Positions 39,101 to 47,550 of a DNA stretch of 64,000 nucleotides are shown piece after piece; the first letter of the stretch is position 1, and every line of letters begins with the position of its first letter. The notes beneath the pieces are model-generated. The model made no database searches. It worked only from the letters and a program-made list of their open reading frames with translations, and was not told the origin of the DNA. The position numbers and the translations under genes were made by a program. Source of the stretch: Pseudomonadales bacterium (lineage in GTDB: Bacteria > Pseudomonadota > Gammaproteobacteria > Pseudomonadales > UBA7434); assembly GCA_028223755.1 (NCBI GenBank), contig JAOIUY010000003.1, forward strand, positions 1-64,000, given 5' to 3'.

Positions 39101-39672
39101 GCATTAAGGGTGTGCAGGCCGGCAAGGGTAAGCAAAGCGTTGCAGGTATGATTGTCGCTATGCGCACCATGAAAAACAAACGTGGCGACACCATGGCCTT
39201 TTTGACGCTTGATGATCGAACAGGACGAATTGAAGCCTCGCTATTTTCTGAGGCATACCAAGCTGCGCGTGATTTGTTGGTCAAGGATTCTGTAATTTTT
39301 GTTGAAGGCGAAATTCGGCAGGATGATTATACCGGTGGCCTAAGTGTTCGTGTTAATACCGTCTACGGCTTAGCGGAAGCTAGACAGAAGCATGCTCAAG
39401 CCTTGCTGCTAGAATTGGATGAAGGCGACTTTGGTAATGGTTTATTAAAATCATTACAGGGTATTTTGAGTGAGGACTTTCAGTTTTCTGGTCGCGGTAA
39501 TTGTCCGTTGAGAATCCGTTATCGCAATGGGCAGGCGATCAGTGATATTAAATTAGGTTATGACTGGCGTGTTGTACCTAGTGATGCACTCATTGAAAAG
39601 CTACGCGATACCTGTGGTGAGAGTAAAGTTTCTGTGTTGTATCCTGATCCAAATGCCAATCCCTATGCCTAG
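36160..39672 (+). CDS. dnaE: DNA polymerase III alpha subunit
   Basis: The replicative polymerase, 1170 residues. PHP domain at the N terminus (HLRSHSEFSLSDGLL), palm with the catalytic Asp pair in PDFDVDFCMEKR, the signature GPGRGSGAGSLVAYAL, finger and thumb regions, helix-hairpin-helix (NKRALEALIKSGAFDALG) and a C-terminal OB fold (MAFLTLDDRTGRIEASLF). Standard length for the class. Confidence 0.97.
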   Translation: MTASFVHLRSHSEFSLSDGLLRIKSAVKRMVDLDMPAMALTDRNNLYGLVKFQKSAFGSGIKPIYGADILWVSDDEDQTPYTLTLLAQNDVGYKNLLKLISRAYQQGQGLRGPSVKRSWILELSEGLIALSGAAEGDVGQALLSGKTDLARSHLDSWTKVFGDRFYIDIQRLSRPDDEVHLHAAVKLAEQANIPVVATNSCCFMHRDDYEAHEVRVCINEGRALDDPRRPRKHSEEQYVKSVEEMTELFADIPEALENSVVIAARCNVEVELGKYYLPDYPIPEGMTQESFFRSISHEGLDKRLEKLFDVNADDFPAKQLEYRQRLDFEVDTILQMGFPGYFLIVMDFIRWAKQNDIPVGPGRGSGAGSLVAYALEITDLDPLAYDLLFERFLNPERVSMPDFDVDFCMEKRDRVIRYVAETYGREAVGQIITFGTMAAKAVVRDVARAQGKSYGLADKLSKMIPFEVGMTLEKAFEQEETLRQFLADDSDGQEIWDMAVQLEGTTRNVGKHAGGVVIAPSKLTDFSPLYCDESGEGLVTQYDKNDVEEAGLVKFDFLGLRTLTIIDWALVIINRQRKALGEEPIDITQIALDDRPIFQLLQRADTTAVFQLESRGMKDLIKRLLPNSFEDIIALVALFRPGPLQSGMVDDFINRKHGRAELAYPHPQYQHECLKPILEPTYGIILYQEQVMQIAQVMAGYSLGEADLLRRAMGKKKAEEMAAQGELFVAGAQKRGHSEELAKNIFDLMEKFAGYGFNKSHSAAYALVSYQTAWLKNHYPAPFMAAVLSSESQNTDKIVTLIDECRHIGVEYTSPNLNDGQFLFSVNDKNQVVYGLGAIKGLGEGPVASIIEARQDKPFTDLFDFCRRTDARKLNKRALEALIKSGAFDALGESRWVLLAALPEAIKAAEQSANNADVGMVDLFGELADTNADDIYRDFKSAKPWNIQKRLLGEKETLGLYLSGHPIDAYEHELKRMVKRRIKGVQAGKGKQSVAGMIVAMRTMKNKRGDTMAFLTLDDRTGRIEASLFSEAYQAARDLLVKDSVIFVEGEIRQDDYTGGLSVRVNTVYGLAEARQKHAQALLLELDEGDFGNGLLKSLQGILSEDFQFSGRGNCPLRIRYRNGQAISDIKLGYDWRVVPSDALIEKLRDTCGESKVSVLYPDPNANPYA

Positions 39673-39723
39673 CTATCGATTTAATCGTCTGCAATATAAA
39701 CAATTGCAGCCAAGGGACTTTTC

Positions 39724-39752
39724 TTGCACCGAATAGGGCTATCCATTACAAT
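39724..39752 (+). promoter_or_regulatory. Sigma-70 promoter of tRNA-Arg(TCG)
   Basis: TTGCAC (39724-39729), 17 bases, TACAAT (39747-39752). The predicted start near 39759 leaves only about four bases before the mature tRNA 5' end, so RNase P would remove a very short leader. Confidence 0.65.
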
Positions 39753-39762
39753 TTCGGCCGCT

Positions 39763-39839
39763 GCGCTTGTAGCTCAACTGGATAGAGTATCGGGCTTCGA
39801 ACTCGAGGGTTGCAGGTTCGAGTCCTGCCAGGCGCGCCA
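39763..39839 (+). tRNA. tRNA-Arg, anticodon TCG
   Basis: A 77-base cloverleaf with CCA encoded. Acceptor GCGCTTG pairs with CAGGCGC (one G-U), D arm GCTC/GAGT, anticodon stem TCGGG/CTCGA, loop CTTCGAA with anticodon TCG at 39797-39799, and T loop TTCGAGT. It reads CGA codons. Confidence 0.93.
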
Positions 39840-39949
39840 TTTCTTACTGTTTGTTTTTACTATAAATTGCTAGTTATCTAACAGACCATTAATTGTGATT
39901 AGCAGGCAGAGTATTTTTCTCAACGTTATTCTAATTATAAGGCGCTACC

Positions 39950-41365
39950 TTGTCTGATTCAGTATTTTCAGGTTTTTCTCTTGACCCTCGCTTAATGCAG
40001 GCACTTGAAAAAATGACCTTTGAAGAACCGACACCGGTTCAAGCTGCTGCTATTCCTGTGGCATTAACCGGCAAAGATTTATTGGTGGGTGCCGAAACGG
40101 GTAGCGGTAAAACAGCAGCATTTGTTTTGCCTATGTTGAACCGTTTGTTAGAAAAGTCAGCAGAGGCTGGACGTGTCGATAACTCAGGAACACGAGCCTT
40201 AATATTAGTTCCTACTCGCGAGCTAGCTATTCAAGTTGTTAAACAGTGCGATACCTTAGCGAGTTGCTCGCATCTTAAAGCGGGTTTAATTATTGGCGGT
40301 AATAGCTTTAAGTATCAGCAAGCCATGTTCCGAAAAAATCCAGAGATTATCGTTGCTACACCTGGTCGTATGGCTGAGCATATTGGCCATGGTAGTACCG
40401 ACCTTAAAGATATTGAAGTCCTCGTGCTAGATGAGGCTGATCGCATGCTGGACTTAGGTCTGGGTGCTGACGTGGTTAAAATTGCTAACAATTGTAACAA
40501 GCCTCGGCAGACCATGCTTTTTTCTGCCACGCTAACGCATAAGGCTTTTAGTGCGATCACTCAAGATATTTTAAACAACCCAGAAATTATCAAGCTTAAT
40601 AGCGTGCGTGAAAAGCACACTAACATCGTCCAGCAAATTATATTAGCCGATGATCGCGACCACAAAGACAGACTGTTAGATGGATTGTTTGCAGAGCAAA
40701 CTTTCGAGAAAGCGCTTATCTTTTGTAACACGCGCGCGCAGGCAACTCGTCTGTGTGGTTTGTTGCGTTACCGTGCATCGGGGACAGATAAATTACGCTC
40801 CGGTTTACTACACGGGGATATGAGTCAGGACGAGCGAAAAGGTACGGTTAATAAATTGCGCGGTGGCAATATCAATATTGTGGTGGCGACGGATGTGGCT
40901 GCTCGTGGTTTAGATATCAAAGGTATTGATATAGTGGTGAACTACGATATGCCGCGTAACGGAACTGATTATACGCATCGTATTGGTCGTACCGGTAGAG
41001 CAGGTGAAGAAGGTTTAGCCGTCTCTTTAATTAGTGCTTTTGAGTGGAATTTGATGTCCAGTATCGAACGCTATCTTCGTGTGCGATTCGATCATCGAAA
41101 AATTAAAGGTTTAGAGGCGAAATATAAAGGTCCGAAAAAAGTAAAAGCCTCTGGTAAAGCAGCTGGCACTAAAAAGAAAAAGTCGAAAAATGCCGATGAT
41201 AAAGGTAAGGGCCGTCATAGAGATAAAAAGAATATTGGTAAGCGCCGTGCAGCTTCAAATAAGAAAAGTAATGATGGGCGTTCGAAAGAAGGTCATAGTC
41301 CTTTAAAGAAAAAGCTAGCGCCTAAGCCGAGCTCAGCAGGATCAAAAAACACTGACGAAGATTAA
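39950..41365 (+). CDS. DEAD-box RNA helicase, SrmB-like
   Basis: A 471-residue helicase, TTG start. Q motif PTPVQAAAIP, Walker A AETGSGKT, DEAD box LVLDEADRMLDLG, SAT and HRIGRTGRAG are intact. The Lys-rich C-terminal 85 residues include GRHRDKKNIGKRR, closely matching the tail of E. coli SrmB (50S assembly helicase), which is why SrmB is preferred over RhlE. Its stop codon lies in the loop of the terminator. Confidence 0.88.
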   Translation: MSDSVFSGFSLDPRLMQALEKMTFEEPTPVQAAAIPVALTGKDLLVGAETGSGKTAAFVLPMLNRLLEKSAEAGRVDNSGTRALILVPTRELAIQVVKQCDTLASCSHLKAGLIIGGNSFKYQQAMFRKNPEIIVATPGRMAEHIGHGSTDLKDIEVLVLDEADRMLDLGLGADVVKIANNCNKPRQTMLFSATLTHKAFSAITQDILNNPEIIKLNSVREKHTNIVQQIILADDRDHKDRLLDGLFAEQTFEKALIFCNTRAQATRLCGLLRYRASGTDKLRSGLLHGDMSQDERKGTVNKLRGGNINIVVATDVAARGLDIKGIDIVVNYDMPRNGTDYTHRIGRTGRAGEEGLAVSLISAFEWNLMSSIERYLRVRFDHRKIKGLEAKYKGPKKVKASGKAAGTKKKKSKNADDKGKGRHRDKKNIGKRRAASNKKSNDGRSKEGHSPLKKKLAPKPSSAGSKNTDED

Positions 41366-41382
41366 CGCTCGTCAGTGTTTTT
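41345..41382. terminator. Bidirectional terminator between the helicase and GST genes
   Basis: AAAAACACTGACGA (41345-41358) and TCGTCAGTGTTTTT (41369-41382) form a perfect 14-base stem with a ten-base loop that holds the helicase stop codon. The A and T flanks make it work for both converging genes. The stem encodes the last helicase residues. Confidence 0.88.
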
Positions 41383-41384
41383 CT

Positions 41385-42032
41385 CTAAGCTAATTTTTTT
41401 AGTAAATCTCCCTCTGCCTTCAGCACTTCAGCCACTGCCTCATGACTTTTTACTCGTTCGATATAGGCTGTTAGCTTAGGGTGTTGATCTTTATCTGGCG
41501 TATAGCCAACATAAGACGCCGATATGAACGGCCCTACAATACTGATATCGGCTGTACAGATGCCGCCGAATAAAAAGCCCTCTGCTGGCAGTACACTCTC
41601 TAGATAATCTTGCTGTGGAGGCAATAGCTTCTCTATCGTGTTGGCAACTTTCTCTTCATCTGCGTCGCCTTTCCCAAATGATTTTTTTACAAAGCGCTCA
41701 AAGTAAATGCCGGCAACGCAAAGCTCGGTTAATTTTGTATCGCCATATTCCTCAAACCATCGCGCTTTAGCGCGATCCTCGGATGATACGGGGCGGGTGG
41801 CTATTTCAGGGTATTTATCATCAAGGTATTCGCAAATAGCGGACGAGTCACTAACGCTCAAGGAGCCATCTTCTAATGCAGGTATCTTACCCAGCGGACT
41901 GACAGCAAGAAATTCTGGCGTCTTTGTGGCAGGAAAAACAGCCACGTTTTCGTAAGGCAGTTTTTTTATCTTGGCAATGGCTATGACTTTACGCACAAAA
42001 GGAGAAAGGATGACGCCGTGTATTTTTATCAT
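41385..42032 (-). CDS. Glutathione S-transferase family protein
   Basis: A 215-residue GST with a thioredoxin-fold N-terminal domain (LSPFVRKVIAIAKIKKLPYENV, NVAVFP, GKIPALEDGSLSVSDSSAI, the last being the glutathione-binding segment) and a helical C-terminal domain. A Ser in SPF may be the catalytic residue. Substrate not known. Confidence 0.85.
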   Translation of the reverse strand: MIKIHGVILSPFVRKVIAIAKIKKLPYENVAVFPATKTPEFLAVSPLGKIPALEDGSLSVSDSSAICEYLDDKYPEIATRPVSSEDRAKARWFEEYGDTKLTELCVAGIYFERFVKKSFGKGDADEEKVANTIEKLLPPQQDYLESVLPAEGFLFGGICTADISIVGPFISASYVGYTPDKDQHPKLTAYIERVKSHEAVAEVLKAEGDLLKKLA

Positions 42033-42104
42033 AATAATATCGTCTTTGTTGTCTGAGAGGATTAACTCATTAAGTACTTTTTAATTTATTCTTAGTGGCC
42101 GTGC

Positions 42105-43214
42105 CTAAACCTTAGGTTTATAAGCTAAGTCAGAAGCGTGAGACAATGCATAGCGATGCTCGGTATCTATTGGTTTTTCTACTAGCCAATCTTGAATGTT
42201 GCGATGAATAATCTTCGTTAGTGCATCTATATGTAAAGGCTCGCTGTTTAGCGCGGTAATGTAATGGTAGCTCTCGCCACCATTTTCCATAAAGTATTCT
42301 CTATTTTCCTCACCTATCTCTTCTATAGTCTCAAGGCAGTCTGCAGAGAAGCCTGGGCAGAAGATATCGACAGACTTTGTACCTTCACTCGCGAGTTGTT
42401 TAAGCGTTGCATCGGTGTAGGGGCGAAGCCATTCGGCTTTACCAAAGCGCGATTGAAAAGTGGTAATGCATTGCTCTTTATTCAAGTCGAGCTTTTCGGC
42501 AATTAAACGTGAGGTTTTTTGACAGTGACAGAAGTAGGGGTCGCCTGCTTCTAAATAGCTGCGTGGTACGCCATGGTAAGACAGCACAAGCTTTTCTGAG
42601 CGACCTTTTTCTTCCCAGTGTGCTTTGATTCTTTCGGCACATGCATTGATGTAGTTTTCATCATCTTGATAGCTGCTAATAAAACGAAAATTGGGTACCC
42701 ATCGAGTTTTTGTAAAGAGCTCGGCAATCGCATCAAATGTCGAGCCGCTAGTTGCACCTGAATACTGTGGGTAGAGAGGTAGGACGACAATCTTACTTGC
42801 GCCTTCACGTTGTAAGTCTTCCATCACCGAAGTAATAGAGGGCTGGCCGTAACGCATAGCGAATTTGACAATGACATTGTCCATTTCACCATGAATATTT
42901 TGTTCAGATAAATGTTTGCGGATAGCTTCGGCTTGATCATGAGTATGATAAAGCAGTGGTGAGCCGCGATCGGTCCAAACGGATGCGTAAAGTTTGGCTG
43001 ATCGTTTTGGTCGAATATTTAAGATGATGCCGTTAAGAATTAGCCACCATATAACTCGTGGGATTTCTACCACTCGCGGGTCGGATAAAAACTGTTTGAG
43101 ATATTTTTTAAGTGCTTTACCCGTGGCTGCTTCAGGTGTGCCTAGGTTCGTGACTAACACGCCAATCTTGTCTTTTCGGCGATGGTTAAAGTCGTCTTGA
43201 CCAGAAAATTTCAT
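42105..43214 (-). CDS. hemH: Ferrochelatase
   Basis: A 369-residue enzyme that inserts iron into protoporphyrin IX. Signatures are GVLVTNLGTPEAAT, PLYPQYSGATSGS, VLSYHGVPRSYLEAGDPYFCHC (active His) and FCPGFSADCLETIEEIGEEN (Glu). The Cys near the C-terminal part could support an iron-sulfur cluster in some families but the full set is not evident. Stand-alone gene on the minus strand. Confidence 0.94.
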   Translation of the reverse strand: MKFSGQDDFNHRRKDKIGVLVTNLGTPEAATGKALKKYLKQFLSDPRVVEIPRVIWWLILNGIILNIRPKRSAKLYASVWTDRGSPLLYHTHDQAEAIRKHLSEQNIHGEMDNVIVKFAMRYGQPSITSVMEDLQREGASKIVVLPLYPQYSGATSGSTFDAIAELFTKTRWVPNFRFISSYQDDENYINACAERIKAHWEEKGRSEKLVLSYHGVPRSYLEAGDPYFCHCQKTSRLIAEKLDLNKEQCITTFQSRFGKAEWLRPYTDATLKQLASEGTKSVDIFCPGFSADCLETIEEIGEENREYFMENGGESYHYITALNSEPLHIDALTKIIHRNIQDWLVEKPIDTEHRYALSHASDLAYKPKV

Positions 43215-43347
43215 TATTGGTGTGTTCCAGTTAATTGATTCGTGTATTTTGGATAGAGATTAGCATGGAATGACAGTGCTTTTATAGTAGCGATGGCAGC
43301 GTCTTTAATGGCGATATTTTAATGGCAGCCGGCATTGTCAATGCTCT

Positions 43348-43911
43348 TTATTTCCGCAGCCCCGTCTTATCTTTATAACATTCTTTGATGGTGATCATAT
43401 CGCTATCTATATCTCCAGTGGGAGTAAAGATTTCAGCAAAGCCACATGTCTTTGTCGATGCATCAATAAAGCCAAGAACAATAGGAATTTGTGCACCTAC
43501 AGCAATATGGTAAAAGCCTGTTTTCCATTCTTTAACTTTACTGCGTGTGCCTTCTGGAGTGATCAGTAATGACATGGTATCTGATGACTTAAAGCTGCTC
43601 ACCATTTGATCGACCATATTATTGGCCTGACTTCTTTGTATCGCAACACCGCCAAGCCATTTCATAAAGCCGTGAAAAGGTCGACGAAATAACTGCTGTT
43701 TGCCCATCCAACGTGCGTCTATTTTGCGACTAAGAACAACTAAAAGCATAAAGATAAAGTCCCAATTGCTGGTGTGAGGCGCAGCGATTAAGACGTATTT
43801 TTTTATTTGAGGAGTATCTCCTACAACCTTCCAGCCAGCAAGGCGAAGGCAAGCACGAGAAATGATTGTCAGTATTTGGCGAACTATCGGAGTAGCATAT
43901 ATTGTTTTCAT
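43348..43911 (-). CDS. PlsC-like 1-acylglycerol-3-phosphate acyltransferase
   Basis: A 187-residue protein with the acyltransferase motifs HTSNWD (HxxxxD) and PEGTRSK, and an N-terminal hydrophobic helix. It probably acylates a lysophospholipid or related acceptor at the inner membrane. It is shorter than E. coli PlsC and belongs to the stand-alone short group, so the exact substrate is open. Confidence 0.82.
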   Translation of the reverse strand: MKTIYATPIVRQILTIISRACLRLAGWKVVGDTPQIKKYVLIAAPHTSNWDFIFMLLVVLSRKIDARWMGKQQLFRRPFHGFMKWLGGVAIQRSQANNMVDQMVSSFKSSDTMSLLITPEGTRSKVKEWKTGFYHIAVGAQIPIVLGFIDASTKTCGFAEIFTPTGDIDSDMITIKECYKDKTGLRK

Positions 43912-44009
43912 GCGGGGATTATACTGTGACTAGCAACCGAGACAAGCTTAAAAAAACATTGTAATAGTGTTAGGTCATACTCTGGTCTTATTTGGGTCTA
44001 TTGAGCGTG

Positions 44010-46001
44010 CTAGCGTATGGATCTTACATTGCTTATATTTTGTTGGTTGTAATGGCCAAGCCATTCTTCAAATTGAGCGGCGGGCATTGGTTTACCAAAA
44101 TGGAAGCCCTGACCAAAATTGCAGCTAGCATCTTTTAGAAAGCGTAACTGGGCTTGGCTTTCAATACCTTCTGCGACAACTTTAATCTGTAGCTCATGAG
44201 CCATTTTAATAATCGATCTGGCGATGGCAATGTCCTGAGTGTTTTCTGGAAGGTCCTTGACGAATTCACGATCAATTTTTAAATGATGAATAGGGAAGCG
44301 TTTGAGGTAGGCGAGAGATGAATAGCCAGTACCAAAGTCATCGATAGCGAGCTTTAGTCCAAGCGACTTTAATGCATGCAGTTTCGCAATAACGTCACCT
44401 CCCGTTTCCATTAAGGTGCTTTCAGTAATTTCAACAGTGAGTTGATCTTCTCGAATACCGGTTTCTTGCATGATTTTTTCAACCTGCGGAAGCAGGCCGC
44501 GTTGATTAAATTGTACTGCAGATAAGTTAACAGCCATGTTAATAGAGGCAATGTTTTTTCTTTCCCAGTCAACTTGCTGCTGACAGGCCGTCCTAAGTAC
44601 CCATTCACCAATTTGAACAATTTGGCGGCTCTCTTCGGCAATCGGTATAAATTCATCGGGTGATATATTGCCTTTCTCTGGGTGCTCCCATCTTATTAGG
44701 GACTCAACACCAATGATGATGTTTTCTGCGATATCGACAATAGGCTGGTAATGTATAGTAAATTGCCCTTTATCCAGAGCAATCTGCAGGTCTGTCTGCA
44801 TTTGCGCTTTATTACGAGCCGCTATCTCTATCGCTTTATCAAAGAATTTAAAAATAGCGCGACCGTTACGCTTTGCCTCATAGAGGGCCATATCGGCTTT
44901 GCGAAGTAATTCATCAGCTGTATCAGCATCGTCGGGGAAAAAGGCTAAACCGATACTGGTCCCTGTCTTGATTTCATGTTTTTGAATACTAAGTGGGTGC
45001 TCAAAAATAGACAAAATTTTGTTGCCAAGGATTGCACAATCTCGCTTTTTATCAATATTTGTGGCGATGATGGCGAACTCATCACCACCTAGACGAACTA
45101 CGGTATCGCTTTCCCGACAAGTTTTTTGCAGTTCTTCAGCAACTTTAATAAGTAGACTGTCACCAACATCATGACCAAGGTTGTCATTAATATCTTTAAA
45201 GTGATCGATATCCAGTAATACTAGCGCGACGGCTTTGCCGTCACGGCGTGATTGTTGAAATGCTGTTTCTAGTCGCAGATGAAACAAGGCGCGATTTCCT
45301 ATGCCTGTTAGTGCGTCATAGTGTGCAAGTCGTGTTAATTCTTCACTGTGTTTACTTTGATGGATTTGCCAGCGGCGAACAATCGTAATGATGTAAAGCC
45401 AAATCGCGACAATTATTACAATCTGAATAGCTAAGGCGATGGTTGTCCTATCAAGTCTCGACTTCAAAGTAACGATAATATCTTTGGCTTTTCTATCGAG
45501 TGAGGCGCGAAGTGTAAGTGCGTCTTGCTCCTGCTCAATTTTTATCTCTTGATATTGATCAGATGCAAAAAGTGAAAAGGCTTTATCTTGGTGTTTATTA
45601 GTAACCAGCGAAAAAATCTTCCTTTCAATTTCAATAACTTTTCCTTGTTCGAGCTGTATTTTTTTAACAATATTATTAGCGAGAGTCATGTCGGTGGCAT
45701 GCATGACATCTTGTAGATTAAGCAAGCTTGTTTCGTAGCTAGTGTGCCAGTGAGCTTCACCTGTGGTGAGTGCAAATTCAATTGCGCCAGTCATTGATTC
45801 TTGATGAAAGCGAATGGAGTCGCTCAAGCGTTGTAATTGTAGGCTGGCCTTAATATTTTCTTCAGCAATTAAACCTGTTTTATAGGCATTCCAGATGCCC
45901 GCCATGATCAATACTAAACTCACTGCCACAGCTAAGGTGACTGATAGATGCACCTTACTCTTGTTTTGCGCATGCGGAATGATGTGTTGAAGTTCTTCCA
46001 T
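44010..46001 (-). CDS. Membrane GGDEF-EAL cyclic di-GMP enzyme
   Basis: A 663-residue protein with membrane helices at about 20-40 and 190-210 flanking a helical periplasmic sensor of about 150 residues. The GGDEF domain has RLGGDEFAII and an inhibitory-site RESD five residues upstream. The EAL domain has ESLIRWEHP in place of EALIRW, with Glu kept, plus DDFGTGYSSLAYLKRFP and EGIESQAQ. Both activities are therefore possible; which dominates cannot be told. It has its own promoter region and is transcribed away from the PEP-CTERM gene. Confidence 0.9.
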   Translation of the reverse strand: MEELQHIIPHAQNKSKVHLSVTLAVAVSLVLIMAGIWNAYKTGLIAEENIKASLQLQRLSDSIRFHQESMTGAIEFALTTGEAHWHTSYETSLLNLQDVMHATDMTLANNIVKKIQLEQGKVIEIERKIFSLVTNKHQDKAFSLFASDQYQEIKIEQEQDALTLRASLDRKAKDIIVTLKSRLDRTTIALAIQIVIIVAIWLYIITIVRRWQIHQSKHSEELTRLAHYDALTGIGNRALFHLRLETAFQQSRRDGKAVALVLLDIDHFKDINDNLGHDVGDSLLIKVAEELQKTCRESDTVVRLGGDEFAIIATNIDKKRDCAILGNKILSIFEHPLSIQKHEIKTGTSIGLAFFPDDADTADELLRKADMALYEAKRNGRAIFKFFDKAIEIAARNKAQMQTDLQIALDKGQFTIHYQPIVDIAENIIIGVESLIRWEHPEKGNISPDEFIPIAEESRQIVQIGEWVLRTACQQQVDWERKNIASINMAVNLSAVQFNQRGLLPQVEKIMQETGIREDQLTVEITESTLMETGGDVIAKLHALKSLGLKLAIDDFGTGYSSLAYLKRFPIHHLKIDREFVKDLPENTQDIAIARSIIKMAHELQIKVVAEGIESQAQLRFLKDASCNFGQGFHFGKPMPAAQFEEWLGHYNQQNISNVRSIR

Positions 46002-46337
46002 TGCTTTTCGTATCTAGTAGGTCATTGATGGAGTATTGATTTCTTCATTACATTTATCAGTGTTACATTTATGAGTATAGACACTTGTCTGATTAGCAAT
46101 GCCTATTTTGCTTAAGTAAGATAGAGGGGTTTGATTATTAGATCTTTTGATGTTGCGTAATAAGACTTATATATAGGGTTTTCTTCGTTTTTTTGCTTTT
46201 TCTATCTGCCTGTAAAGGCTATTTTTAATAGCGCAGTTTGCGAAGTGGTTTGCATTTATTAGAAACTCTTTTTAATTATTTTTTTATTTTCGCTAATTGG
46301 AAACTATTTCCACAGAAGCTATTTGATCCCATCCCAT

Positions 46338-46408
46338 AAATCCGACTAGTTTTTTTCACCTCTTTCAAAATCCGGCAAAAAACAATGTACTTTTTTCTTG
46401 TCGGATTT
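46338..46408. promoter_or_regulatory. Three copies of an AAATCCGAC motif, candidate activator sites
   Basis: AAATCCGACTAG (46338-46349, forward), AAATCCGGCAA (46368-46378, forward) and CTTGTCGGATTT (46397-46408, reverse). The first and third match in 11 of 12 bases as inverted copies, giving a nine-base dyad. The third is followed by T's, so the pair could also fold as a terminator. The sigma-54-type promoter lies about 280 bases downstream, the usual distance range for enhancer sites. This 805-base gap (46002-46806) has no gene. Confidence 0.5.
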
Positions 46409-46686
46409 TTTTACAGATCCTAGAGTCGCTCACTTTTATTGCACTTACTTTGCTTTTTACATTTATAAATATCTCGCTATAAGTCACTGATACTAATAAT
46501 AATTAAAAATTAATTATGATCGATTGTAGAAGTGGGCGCAGATATTGCTTTTTAAGAAATTGATAGTGTTATTTCCAGCAAGTCGCTAGTTAGGGCCCAA
46601 AACAAAATAGCATTTATTAGTCACTTAATGATTAAGCGACTTAGTGTATGACTGAGGTTTTTTATTCATACATAAATAGAAATTTT

Positions 46687-46702
46687 TGGCGCTTTGGTTG
46701 CT
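46687..46702 (+). promoter_or_regulatory. Sigma-54-type promoter of the PEP-CTERM gene
   Basis: TGGCGCTTTGGTTGCT has GG (46688-46689), ten bases, GC (46700-46701), with TGGC and TTGCT matching the RpoN consensus. Transcription would start near 46713, 94 bases before the ATG. PEP-CTERM systems often carry the kinase PrsK and sigma-54 activator PrsR, which fits. The reading is inference. Confidence 0.55.
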
Positions 46703-46806
46703 TGATGTATTACGCAGTCTGCTAGCTGTAAAGCTATTAACAAGAATAAGCGTATTGGCCGTCGAATATAGCGCTTTTTGTATTTTTCAATTTTAAGGAG
46801 TTTGAC

Positions 46807-47405
46807 ATGATGAAAATTTTAGTTGGTTGGTTTGCGTTAGCAATGACACTAGGTTCCGCTAGTGCTTCTGCTGCGTTGGTTACTTTTGATTTGCGGGGCA
46901 ACGGTGGTAGTTTAGGTAATTCTTATACCTTCAATTCCGATGGTTATGAGATGACAGCAACGGCTCAGGAAGAGAGAGACTTTGGTTGGGTTAATCGACG
47001 TAATGTCTTTCAGACGAATAGAGGTTTGGGTGTAAAGGGTCGAAGAGAAGGTTGGTTCCCTGATAGCGGACAAGTTGATGGCTGGGGTCGTGATGAGGCG
47101 TTGGTTTTTAGCTTTGACTATTCAGTTAATTTACAGCGAGCACGTTTTGGCTCTATGAATTATTTTGATGACTTCAACCTTGCGGTTTATAACAATGGTT
47201 GGACAACTGTTCAGGTAGACAGTAAATCTGTTTGTTATGCTTGTTACACAGGTACAGCATTTGTTTTTGGGCGGATTCCTTTGAAGATGATTTCTTCGTT
47301 TCTAAGTTAAAATTCGATATTCCAAAAGCTGTTCCAGAGCCTGCAACGCTGGCTTTGTTATGCCTTGGTGTTATTGCGGTAGGTGTCTCTAGACGCACTT
47401 CGTAA
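46807..47405 (+). pseudogene. PEP-CTERM surface protein gene, frameshifted before the sorting signal
   Basis: A secreted protein gene with AAGGAG upstream, a signal peptide (SASAA) and a Gly/Asp-rich beta domain. The main frame stops at 47308-47310. One base shift at the GGG of 47269-47271 opens the frame GCG GAT TCC onward, which continues through a Pro-Glu-Pro motif (VPEPATLALLCL), a hydrophobic helix and SRRTS to the stop at 47403-47405, the full PEP-CTERM signal recognised by exosortase. Restoring one G would give an intact protein of about 199 residues. It is either a real null allele, a phase-variable site or a sequencing error. Exosortase is not in the window. Confidence 0.85.
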
Positions 47406-47418
47406 TGATTGTTTTTTG

Positions 47419-47457
47419 CTGCTGGCCTTGGATTTGATTCGAGGCCAGCAGTTTTTT
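47419..47457 (+). terminator. Rho-independent terminator after the PEP-CTERM gene
   Basis: CTGCTGGCCTTG / CGAGGCCAGCAG with one G-U pair, followed by six T's. Its position after the second-frame stop supports the longer original gene end at 47405. Confidence 0.9.
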
Positions 47458-47487
47458 CTTTTTTCCTATTATGATCATTCTTTAGTA

Positions 47488-47514
47488 TTCTTCTCTTTCT
47501 TCTCTTTCTTCTCT
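47488..47514. repeat. Three exact tandem copies of a nine-base unit
   Basis: TTCTTCTCT occurs three times head to tail. It lies between the PEP-CTERM terminator and the 3' end of the convergent DUF6491 gene. Pure pyrimidine strand; no function inferred. Confidence 0.8.
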
Positions 47515-47550
47515 ATTTTCTTATTGGTCTGATTTTCGTTATCGGATTTA

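Noticed and set aside
46338-46412. Reading the stem and T tract as a terminator of the GGDEF-EAL gene
   Set aside because: That gene starts at 46001 and is transcribed away from this region, so the element lies upstream of it, not downstream.
47269-47310. Programmed frameshift in the PEP-CTERM gene
   Set aside because: No slippery heptamer or following pseudoknot was seen; a simple G-run deletion or sequencing error is the plainer reading.
47488-47514. Possible CRISPR-like repeat
   Set aside because: Units are nine bases, contiguous and without spacers; no array was found anywhere in the window.
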